DNA of 6,019 bases from JBAXTE01 sp038240835 (GTDB lineage Bacteria; Bacteroidota; Bacteroidia; Bacteroidales; WCHB1-69), in NCBI GenBank assembly GCA_038240835.1, contig JBBRGJ010000191.1, positions 1 through 6,019 of the forward strand. The letters run 5' to 3'. Each line of letters starts with the position of its first letter. The stretch's first letter is position 1. Both the position numbers and the translations under genes were made by a program. Of this stretch, positions 1 to 5,354 are shown in pieces. The notes under the pieces are model-generated. The model made no database searches. It worked only from the letters and a program-made list of their open reading frames with translations, and was not told the origin of the DNA.

Positions 1-1871
1 ATAAGTATTTGCTGACCAACCAATAGTTGCTTGCTGATATAATTAGAAATAATACCATCCGAAACTTGAAATTTAAAATCAATCAAGGTCCCTATTGGTG
101 TATTTGAAGCCAATGTAATATTAAAAGTAGCAGAAAGTGTCTCCGTAAGATTTACAACGCCCACATTTACGGTTGCATTATTAATCGTTACAGACGAAGA
201 GTTTGCTCCTATCGCCGTGCACGTTATGATTGCATTACCAGAAACGACTTGACCTAAATTCTTAATCTGCACCTTTAAATCTCCACTTTCTGAGGGTTCT
301 AAAAAGCCATTGCCATTTGGATCATTCGCAAAGTTCAAATACTGTAATTGAAAGGCTGCAGCAGGCTGACCTGCGCCAATTTTATAAGTCATCACGTTTC
401 CATAATTGCTAATATCCCAAACTCTTAACCCACTTGGATTAAGATTGTAATACTTAGAATTTGGCGTAGAGGTTTCCCCAAACTCAACATTATGGCCTAA
501 ATGAAAACAAGCATCATTCTGGTTATTAATATCATTATTGGCATGTTCTAAATAAACTTCGTGATGAAAGGTTTGATTATCTCCATTACGATCGATGTGC
601 CAAATGGTCAACCCTTGGTCAGGAATTGAGCTACTTCTGCCTGTTTTCATCCTATTTTTGAAAAGGAAAAACTCATTGGTATCGTTTGGATTAATATATT
701 TATAAATGGTCAATGAATTGGCAGTATCAGAGATAATTCCATTAAAATAGGAGACATCCACAATATTTCCCCAACCAGCATTGGTCGCAAAATGAGGATT
801 TGGAGGAACTGGATTGTATGAATCACCATAGTAACACATTAAGTCGAAACTACCGATTCCATCCACACCAAAATCAGAAGTATATTTGTATGTATCTGGC
901 CATCGGCCGATCATGTGACCATTCTCATGCGCTACAACAGCAATTTCGAGCGGATCGGTGGCTGGAGAACAGTTGTAAGGTCCCGAATGTACACCGTTGG
1001 AAGAAAATCCGTTGTAATAACCTTGATGAAACCACATTCCTTCGGCCCAATTGGGTGGGTTTCCGGTGAACATTAGGTTAATGGCGGTGATGGTGCCATC
1101 GGGATCGTGAGTAAGGGTCGAAAAATCAAAACCCAAACCAGCAATCCAGTTGAGCGCCAATCCCAAAACTTGTTGTGCACCTTCGCCAAATTGCATTTGA
1201 TCGTACGCCGCAAAAGTAAGAGGCGCTCTAAAATATCCATACACAACATTCTGATAATCAACCAATCCGCCCGAATAATCAAAATACAACTTTCGGAGCG
1301 ACCCACTGTTGCCATAGTTAGAATAGGTAAGATTGTTGCAGAAATTTTCAAATTCAGACATGGGCAACGTTCCCGGTTCATCCGAAAAATCAACCACCAC
1401 ACATAACCCTTTGATGGATCCAGCAACCAAATAAGGAGGCGTCTTAGCCATCGATTTTGTCGTTTTATCAAGACCTACAAGTTGTCGTTTTTTGGCGATC
1501 ATTTTTTCACGATTCACCGATTTAATATCAATATGTTTAATCAAAGCCAAAGCTTCACTCCTATTCAATTGAGTCAATAATTCACCTTGATATACAATAT
1601 TTGTGGAGATTAATTCCGTACTATCAGAATTCAAACGAGCATAACAAATCCATTGCGTCTGTTTGTCTCTCACAAGAGTGTAACCATCAATGCTTTCGCC
1701 CCTCATGTAGAACTCAGTTCCATACAATCTAACGTCGACCATGGTACCATCGGGTTGTTTAAACTTCTTAATATTTCCATGATATGGCGCTGCAAATGAT
1801 ACATTTACAAGCAAAAAACAGATCAAAGTAATTTTCACCAATAATTTCCCAAAAACTTGATTTTTTTTCAT
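1..1871 (-). CDS. Secreted M6-family zinc metalloprotease, C-terminus beyond window
   Basis: A continuous minus-strand frame starts at the ATG at 1871-1869 and gives 623 residues before leaving the window at base 1. Residues 1-27 form a signal peptide: a KKNQ start, a hydrophobic core at about 10-22, and an SFA-A cleavage site. Residues 38-68 (QPDGT...GYTLVRD) match the propeptide start common in M6 proteases. The catalytic part runs from about 150 to 430. It contains CVVVDFSDEP at 157-166, the zinc motif HENGH with H315, E316 and H319, followed by PDTY at 325-328. A Met-turn-like FDLMCY (M345) and GLTIWHID at 419-426 follow. From about 505 a beta-rich module begins with DPNGNGFLEPSESG, a calcium-loop-like pattern. 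The protein should act outside the cytoplasm in protein breakdown. A type IX secretion sorting domain may lie at the unseen C-terminus; this is inference. It is divergent from the ftsE gene. The family call is strong, but the substrate is unknown. Confidence 0.93.
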   Translation of the reverse strand, partial: MKKNQVFGKLLVKITLICFLLVNVSFAAPYHGNIKKFKQPDGTMVDVRLYGTEFYMRGESIDGYTLVRDKQTQWICYARLNSDSTELISTNIVYQGELLTQLNRSEALALIKHIDIKSVNREKMIAKKRQLVGLDKTTKSMAKTPPYLVAGSIKGLCVVVDFSDEPGTLPMSEFENFCNNLTYSNYGNSGSLRKLYFDYSGGLVDYQNVVYGYFRAPLTFAAYDQMQFGEGAQQVLGLALNWIAGLGFDFSTLTHDPDGTITAINLMFTGNPPNWAEGMWFHQGYYNGFSSNGVHSGPYNCSPATDPLEIAVVAHENGHMIGRWPDTYKYTSDFGVDGIGSFDLMCYYGDSYNPVPPNPHFATNAGWGNIVDVSYFNGIISDTANSLTIYKYINPNDTNEFFLFKNRMKTGRSSSIPDQGLTIWHIDRNGDNQTFHHEVYLEHANNDINNQNDACFHLGHNVEFGETSTPNSKYYNLNPSGLRVWDISNYGNVMTYKIGAGQPAAAFQLQYLNFANDPNGNGFLEPSESGDLKVQIKNLGQVVSGNAIITCTAIGANSSSVTINNATVNVGVVNLTETLSATFNITLASNTPIGTLIDFKFQVSDGIISNYISKQLLVGQQIL

Positions 1872-1897
1872 AATTCCCCAATTTTTTAATTGAGCAA

Positions 1898-1930
1898 CAA
1901 AGATAGAAAAAAAGCAACATTACAATTCAA
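1898..1930 (-). promoter_or_regulatory. Bacteroidota-type promoter for the M6 protease gene
   Basis: On the minus strand, TATCTTTG at 1905-1898 is an exact match to the Bacteroidota -7 consensus TAnnTTTG. Two possible -33 TTG elements lie upstream at 1925-1923 (17-nt spacer) and 1930-1928 (22-nt spacer). Transcription would begin near 1891, leaving a leader of about 20 nt before the ATG. The leader has no clear Shine-Dalgarno, which is normal for this phylum. Confidence 0.6.
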
Positions 1931-1938
1931 TAATTTAT

Positions 1939-1995
1939 TATTTTTGTCTCCTATTTTACAAAATGCACTTTGAACCTCATTTTTTCTTAACTTTG
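1939..1995 (+). promoter_or_regulatory. Candidate tandem promoters for the ftsE-lolD pair
   Basis: Two exact TAnnTTTG boxes occur on the plus strand: TATTTTTG at 1939-1946 and TAACTTTG at 1988-1995. The second has a TTTG at 1969-1972, though the 15-nt spacer is slightly shorter than usual. It would start transcription near 2002, just upstream of the ATG at 2014 and downstream of the alternative ATG at 1963. The first box lacks a convincing TTG at the right distance. Which one is used cannot be settled from sequence alone. Confidence 0.45.
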
Positions 1996-2013
1996 ACTTT
2001 TAAAACAAATCAG

Positions 2014-2940
2014 ATGCAACCGATTATTGATCTTCAGAAAGTGGATATTTTCCAAAAAAGCACACTTGTATTATCACAAATAGATCTTCAGATTTACAAA
2101 GGAGAATTTGTATATCTAACAGGTAAAACAGGTACCGGAAAATCAAGTTTACTCAAAATTATCTATGCTGACATTCCCCCTCAAGGCGAAAAAGCCGAAG
2201 TCGCATCCATTAATTTATTATCGTTGAAAACAAAAAAGATTCCAACATTACGAAAAAAATTAGGAATTGTTTTTCAAGATTTTCAACTACTTTCCGATCG
2301 TTCGGTGTACGACAATATGTTGTTTGTAATGAGAGCTACTGGCTGGACTGACAAAACAAAAATAGATGCACGCATCGAAAAAGTGTTGCAAGACGTCGGA
2401 TTGGGCACTAAAGGGTTTAAAATGCCACACCAACTTTCGGGCGGCGAACAGCAGAGAGTTTGCATTGCACGGGCATTTATCAATCACCCAGAAATCATTC
2501 TTGCGGATGAACCTACAGGAAATTTAGATCCTGAAACCTCTGCAGAAATTGTGGCCCTTCTCCACGAAATCACTTCTAAAGAGAACTGCACCGTACTGAT
2601 GGCTACTCACGATTTCTCTATGATTGATAAATTTCCAGCAAGAACGTTGCGTTGCATCGATGGAAAAATTGTGGGTCCTGAGTGTGATTTATCCAGTCTG
2701 AAAATTACGGAACCCGAAATTACGGAAGTCCAACCCGAAATAATTATTAACGAAACTGTTCCCAGTGAATCCATTGAAGAAGAGATACCTAGCGATATCA
2801 TTACTGAGGAGGAACAAGAAATAGTCAGTGAAATAGAAATTGAACAGTCTCCTTCAACCGAATCCATTGTGGAAGAGGGGATAGATAGCAACATCGACGA
2901 AAAAAGACAAGATATTCTGTCGAAAATGAATAACAGATGA
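2014..2940 (+). CDS. ftsE: FtsE-like ABC ATPase with acidic C-terminal extension
   Basis: This is a cytoplasmic ABC ATPase of 308 residues. In characterised bacteria FtsE pairs with the membrane protein FtsX to control cell-wall hydrolases at the division site. Walker A is GKTGTGKSS at 37-45, the Q-loop is Q88, the signature LSGGEQQR is at 141-148, Walker B ILADEP is at 162-167, and the switch histidine is H199. The strings GIVFQDFQLLSDR and ATGWTDK agree with flavobacterial FtsE as I remember it. I chose the ATG at 2014 because family alignment starts there (MQPIIDLQKV). The in-frame ATG at 1963 would add 17 residues and precedes the better-placed promoter box. Family members usually end near 220-230 residues. 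Here residues 222-308 form an extra tail very rich in Glu, Ile, Ser and Pro, which is rare. The stop overlaps the lolD start in ATGA. No ftsX is visible nearby. Confidence 0.88.
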   Translation: MQPIIDLQKVDIFQKSTLVLSQIDLQIYKGEFVYLTGKTGTGKSSLLKIIYADIPPQGEKAEVASINLLSLKTKKIPTLRKKLGIVFQDFQLLSDRSVYDNMLFVMRATGWTDKTKIDARIEKVLQDVGLGTKGFKMPHQLSGGEQQRVCIARAFINHPEIILADEPTGNLDPETSAEIVALLHEITSKENCTVLMATHDFSMIDKFPARTLRCIDGKIVGPECDLSSLKITEPEITEVQPEIIINETVPSESIEEEIPSDIITEEEQEIVSEIEIEQSPSTESIVEEGIDSNIDEKRQDILSKMNNR

Positions 2941-3602
2941 TTCAACTAAAAAATATTACAAAGTCCTACGGGAATCTAACGGTGCTGAATGATATTTCTC
3001 TCGATATTCATGAGCAAAAAGTAACCGTAATTGTCGGACCATCGGGTGCGGGAAAATCCACGCTACTCCACATTATTGGTACACTAGACAGAGCCGATAA
3101 AGGAGAAGTAACTTTTTCTGATATCGCCATTAGCTCACTCAAAGAAAAACAGTTATCCGAATTTAGAAACAAACATATTGGTTTTGTTTTTCAATTTCAC
3201 CACCTTTTACCAGAGTTTACCGCCATCGAAAATGTAGAAATGCCCGCTCTTATTGCTGGCAAATCTAAAAAAGAGGCCGAAACCAAAGCGTTAGAGTTGC
3301 TTACACTTCTTGGAGTAGCTGCTCGAAAAGACCACAAACCTTCAGAACTATCGGGAGGAGAACAGCAGCGTGTGGCCGTTGCCCGCGCACTTATCAACAA
3401 TCCCGACGTAGTACTTGCCGATGAACCTTCTGGAAACTTAGACACTGATAACGCTCGCGACCTACATCAACTCTTTTTCTCGCTCAGAGACAAACTCAAC
3501 CAAACGTTTATCATCGTCACGCACAACCAAGAACTAGCAGATATGTCCGATTTTAAAATATTGATGAAAGATGGGAAGATACAGGATACAGTGAACAGTT
3601 AA
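2937..3602 (+). CDS. lolD: LolD-like lipoprotein-export ABC ATPase
   Basis: This 221-residue ABC ATPase is of normal length for LolD, the ATPase that powers release of lipoproteins from the inner membrane by LolC/LolE-type permeases. Walker A is GPSGAGKST at 34-42. The stretch FVFQFHHLLPEFTAIENV at 83-100, with Q-loop Q86, is a LolD hallmark that separates it from MacB and FtsE. The signature LSGGEQQR is at 138-145, Walker B VVLADEP at 158-164, and H196 is the switch histidine. The start ATG overlaps the ftsE stop, so the two are almost certainly co-translated. No permease gene is adjacent; in this phylum such partners are often elsewhere. The last codons (VNS and the stop) lie within the first units of a heptad repeat array, so the extreme C-terminus may have been rewritten by that repeat. 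A related MacB-type ATPase is a less likely alternative. Confidence 0.87.
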   Translation: MIQLKNITKSYGNLTVLNDISLDIHEQKVTVIVGPSGAGKSTLLHIIGTLDRADKGEVTFSDIAISSLKEKQLSEFRNKHIGFVFQFHHLLPEFTAIENVEMPALIAGKSKKEAETKALELLTLLGVAARKDHKPSELSGGEQQRVAVARALINNPDVVLADEPSGNLDTDNARDLHQLFFSLRDKLNQTFIIVTHNQELADMSDFKILMKDGKIQDTVNS

Positions 3603-3668
3603 CAGTTAACAGTGATCAGTTAGCAGTTAGCAGTTAACAGTTAACAGTTATCAGTTAACAGTTAACAG
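3589..3668 (+). repeat. Heptad array, 11 units in phase, overlapping lolD stop
   Basis: Eleven contiguous 7-bp units run from 3589 to 3665 with no phase slip, followed by a closing CAG. In order they are GAA, TAA, TAA, GAT, TAG, TAG, TAA, TAA, TAT, TAA and TAA after the constant CAGT. The preceding seven bases (CAGGATA, 3582-3588) are in phase and may be a decayed unit inside the gene. The lolD stop codon TAA at 3600-3602 is the end of the second unit. Units overlap to form the palindromes GTTAAC and TGATCA. Confidence 0.95.
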
Positions 3669-3690
3669 GCGCAAAGCGCGACCAAAAAGA
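3669..3690 (+). repeat. GCGC-AAA-GCGC hairpin and AAAGCGCGACC sub-repeat
   Basis: Directly after the closing CAG of the long heptad array, GCGCAAAGCGC (3669-3679) can fold into a 4-bp GC stem with an AAA loop. From 3673 to 3690 the sequence AAAGCGCGACCAAAAAGA closely matches 3788-3805 (one difference), with shorter related copies at 5205-5220 and 5250-5262. It is therefore a recurring sub-module of the repeat system. Confidence 0.75.
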
Positions 3691-3714
3691 CAGTGATCAG
3701 TGAATAGTTAACAG
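3691..3714 (+). repeat. Short heptad run, 3 units
   Basis: CAGTGAT, CAGTGAA and TAGTTAA are followed by a closing CAG. This run resumes the same heptad after the GC hairpin and leads into the 84-bp element through CGCATCC. Confidence 0.85.
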
Positions 3715-3721
3715 CGCATCC

Positions 3722-3805
3722 CGAATTTTTTTCAAAATTCGAGGATCCACGAAAAACTATAAAATCACAGATTTTTGGTTTTTCGGGAAAGCGCGACTAA
3801 AAAGA
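3722..3805 (+). repeat. 84-bp structured repeat element, copy A
   Basis: This is the first of two direct copies (the other is at 5138-5220) of an intergenic element. It contains a hairpin at 3722-3741 (8-bp CGAATTTT stem, TTTC loop). The palindrome GGATCC follows. A nested hairpin lies at 3750-3785: outer stem CGAAAAAC with GTTTTTCG, inner stem AAAATC-ACA-GATTTT. The element closes with AAAGCGCGACTAAAAAGA. A 37-bp stretch (3759-3795) is identical to 5176-5212. It has no coding potential. It resembles REP- or MITE-like intergenic elements, but I recognise no named family. Confidence 0.85.
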
Positions 3806-3845
3806 CAGGCATCAGTTAACAGTGATCAAGAGCGAAGCTCGCTCT
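3806..3845 (+). repeat. Heptads followed by AGAGCGA hairpin
   Basis: In-phase units CAGGCAT (decayed), CAGTTAA and CAGTGAT cover 3806-3826. After CA, the 17-nt sequence at 3829-3845 forms a perfect 7-bp stem, AGAGCGA with TCGCTCT, around AGC. An alternative fold is GAGC-GAA-GCTC at 3830-3840. The reverse complement of the latter recurs at 5307-5317. Confidence 0.8.
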
Positions 3846-4002
3846 AAAGAACAACTAAGAGTTAATATCTGACTTTATTCTCTTGACTTTAGAAACTTTA
3901 TGGACCCTTCGGCAAGTTTATCCTCCACTGGAGGGCTCAGGGCATCGCTTTATGGACTTTACGAACTTTCCACATCAATTGAGAACACATTACGTAAAAA
4001 AA
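3846..4002 (+). other. Gene-free leader before the acyltransferase gene
   Basis: The frame of the acyltransferase stays open upstream to a TTG at 3883, but the 40 extra residues resemble no domain. The DNA is also internally repetitive: CTTTATGGAC occurs at 3896-3905 and 3948-3957, and GACTTTA followed by AACTTT occurs near 3885 and 3955. I therefore treat it as non-coding. CCTCC-ACT-GGAGG at 3922-3934 can form a short hairpin. I find no TAnnTTTG box here, so the promoter of the acyltransferase is unclear. Confidence 0.6.
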
Positions 4003-5091
4003 ATGAAGAATAAATACATTGTACAACTAGATGGATTGAGGTTCTTTGCTGTATTAATGGTCATGGTGGCTCATTGGTTGCAGTGGCAATGGACTAATCC
4101 AATTTTAACTAGTTTACCTTTTGTTCATGGCGTTACCCTCTTTTTTGTATTAAGTGGCTTTCTAATCACAAGGATTCTGCTCGAAAACAGAGAGAAATAT
4201 AATGAAGCGAAACTTCCAAAGAGTTATCTAATCCGCAACTTTTATATCCGACGATTTTTTAGGATTTTCCCTGTCTATTATCTTTTGATTTTTGGCCTCT
4301 TTATTTTCAATTACAAAAACACCCAAGAACTGTTTCCTTGGCTAGTGACTTATACTTCAAATATATACCAATCCATTCACAACGTTTATATCGGTGAGTT
4401 CAATCACTTTTGGTCGTTGGCAGTGGAAGAGCAATTTTATCTCTTTTGGCCATTTGTAATTCTATTTATCAAACCAAAAAACACACTAAAAACAATCATT
4501 CTCACTATTGTTATTGCACTATTGGTGAGAACATATCTGTATGTTTACGTTGGTAATTGGATGGCAACTTCTTATTTCACCCTCAGTTGCATGCATGCAT
4601 TGGGAATTGGCGCCCTATTGGCGTATTTTAAAATGTATAAACCAAAAATCACAGACCAATTATCCAAACCCAAATGGCTGTATATCATAGTATTAATATA
4701 TATAACAACGTTGTATCTTCAAAACAAATTTGCACTGGGTTGGTATAAGGAAATATTCGATGATTTTTTCTTCTCAATATTAGCCGCTTTTATTATACTC
4801 AGAGCCTCTAACAATGGATTTAAAGGAGCTTTTAAACTAATCTTGGAAAATAAATTCATTGTTTACTCCGGCAAAATATCCTATGGATTGTATGTTTTTC
4901 ATCTATTCATTCCAACGTTATATTACTTTATTGCCCCCAGAATAGGAATTACAACAACCAATAAGTACGTGCTTTTTATATCTTTTTATCTCCTAACATT
5001 TATAGTGGCAAATATATCCTGGAAACTTATAGAATCTCCAATAAATAAATTGAAGAACAAAATTCCTTATATGAGAACGAAGATCAGTTAA
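4003..5091 (+). CDS. Acyltransferase-3 (OafA/YrhL-like) membrane O-acyltransferase
   Basis: This 362-residue integral membrane protein belongs to the acyltransferase-3 family. Members move acyl groups, often acetyl, onto surface polysaccharides, peptidoglycan, lipids or small molecules. The start shows YIVQLDGLRFFAVLMVMVAH, with R13 and H24 in the family R-x10-H spacing. Next are GVTLFFVLSGFLITRILL (43-60), the basic loop YIRRFFRIFP (81-90) and FWSLAVEEQFYLFWP (136-150). About ten hydrophobic segments follow one another to a final helix near 322-343, ending in a basic tail. I chose the ATG at 4003 because the conserved N-terminus begins there and an A-rich leader (GTAAAAAAA) precedes it. The stop TAA is part of a heptad unit (5085-5091). 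The gene is flanked by two direct copies of an 84-bp element and seems more AT-rich than its neighbours, which hints at transfer. The substrate cannot be told from sequence. Confidence 0.93.
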   Translation: MKNKYIVQLDGLRFFAVLMVMVAHWLQWQWTNPILTSLPFVHGVTLFFVLSGFLITRILLENREKYNEAKLPKSYLIRNFYIRRFFRIFPVYYLLIFGLFIFNYKNTQELFPWLVTYTSNIYQSIHNVYIGEFNHFWSLAVEEQFYLFWPFVILFIKPKNTLKTIILTIVIALLVRTYLYVYVGNWMATSYFTLSCMHALGIGALLAYFKMYKPKITDQLSKPKWLYIIVLIYITTLYLQNKFALGWYKEIFDDFFFSILAAFIILRASNNGFKGAFKLILENKFIVYSGKISYGLYVFHLFIPTLYYFIAPRIGITTTNKYVLFISFYLLTFIVANISWKLIESPINKLKNKIPYMRTKIS

Positions 5092-5129
5092 CAGTGATCA
5101 GTTAGCAGTGATCAGTTAGCAGTGATCAG
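5085..5129 (+). repeat. Heptad array, 6 units, overlapping acyltransferase stop
   Basis: Six units in perfect phase, CAGTTAA then alternating CAGTGAT and CAGTTAG, run from 5085 to 5126 and close with CAG. Alternation makes a 14-bp higher-order period. The first unit supplies the TAA stop (5089-5091) of the acyltransferase gene. Confidence 0.95.
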
Positions 5130-5220
5130 GCGCGAAGCGAATTTTTTTTAAAAATTCGAGGATCCTCGAAAAACAATAAAATCACAGATTTTTGGTTTTT
5201 CGGGAAAGCGCGGCTGAAAA
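5130..5220 (+). repeat. 84-bp-type structured repeat element, copy B
   Basis: GCGCGAAGCG (5130-5139) joins the heptads to the second copy of the structured element (5138-5220). The first hairpin at 5138-5158 has a 9-bp stem (CGAATTTTT with AAAAATTCG) and a TTT loop, one pair longer than copy A. GAGGATCCTC (5158-5167) is a complete 10-bp palindrome here but broken in copy A. The nested hairpin CGAAAAAC/GTTTTTCG (5167-5202), with the inner AAAATC-ACA-GATTTT, is intact. Differences from copy A fall in loops, at stem ends or in the closing AAAGCGCGGCTGAAAA. Confidence 0.85.
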
Positions 5221-5262
5221 CAGTGATCAGTTAACAGTGATCAGGCGCGAAGCGCGGCTAAA
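5221..5262 (+). repeat. Heptads, GCGC-GAA-GCGC hairpin and sub-repeat
   Basis: CAGTGAT, CAGTTAA and CAGTGAT (5221-5241) close with CAG. They are followed directly by GCGCGAAGCGC (5245-5255), a 4-bp GC stem with a GAA loop containing the GCGAAGC core. The sequence continues into GAAGCGCGGCTAAA, the fourth copy of the sub-repeat also seen at 3673, 3788 and 5205. Confidence 0.85.
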
Positions 5263-5297
5263 CAGTTGACAGTGAACGAAGTGAAACTGACAACTGT
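5262..5297. repeat. Imperfect inverted repeat between convergent genes
   Basis: ACAGTTG (5262-5268) pairs with CAACTGT (5291-5297). After one mismatch, CAGT pairs with ACTG. The apex contains CGAAG. The left arm is built from heptad-like units (CAGTTGA, CAGTGAA) and the right arm from their complement, so the structure marks where plus- and minus-oriented arrays meet. It might assist termination of both converging genes, but it lacks a U-tract after a strong stem. Confidence 0.5.
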
Positions 5298-5306
5298 ATA
5301 TTAATT

Positions 5307-5354
5307 GAGCTTCGCTCTGTTAACTGTTGACTGTTGACTGTTAACTGCTAACTG
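5307..5354 (-). repeat. Minus-oriented heptad array with GAGC-GAA-GCTC hairpin, overlapping gtrA stop
   Basis: Read on the minus strand, five in-phase units occupy 5354-5320: CAGTTAG, CAGTTAA, CAGTCAA, CAGTCAA and CAGTTAA. A closing CAG lies at 5319-5317, followed by the hairpin GAGCGAAGCTC (5317-5307). The first unit supplies the TAG stop (5350-5348) of the GtrA-family gene. The seven bases before it (CTGTTAA) are a one-mismatch unit inside the gene. The order gene end, heptads, CAG, small hairpin is the same as on the plus strand. Confidence 0.92.

Noticed and set aside
800..1069. Plus-strand open frame of 89 codons, and others at 1107-1406 (plus) and 1073-1471 (minus)
   Set aside because: All lie inside the M6 protease gene in other frames. 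Their translations show no domain, while the protease frame carries HENGH and other family motifs.
1963..2013. Start of ftsE at the upstream ATG (1963)
   Set aside because: The 17 extra residues (MHFEPHFFLTLTFKTNQ) are outside the family alignment and contain a TAnnTTTG box expected to start transcription downstream of this ATG.
2283..2945. Minus-strand open frames opposite ftsE (2283-2483, 2287-2487, 2607-2945)
   Set aside because: They are antisense to a well-conserved ATPase and its tail. The Ser-rich translation of 2607-2945 is simply the complement of Glu/Ile codons.
3197..3445. Minus-strand open frame opposite lolD
   Set aside because: It is antisense to the conserved Q-loop to Walker B region and has no recognisable features.
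3589..3845. CRISPR array
   Set aside because: The units are 7 bp and contiguous, with no unique spacers of 25-40 bp, and no cas gene is present.
3603..4002. A tRNA, riboswitch or other known structured RNA gene
   Set aside because: No cloverleaf, T-loop GTTCRANTC or known riboswitch core was seen. The hairpins belong to the repeat element.
3589..5354. Insertion sequence or transposon with its own transposase
   Set aside because: No transposase-like protein is encoded between the repeats; the only gene there is the acyltransferase. A non-autonomous element remains possible.
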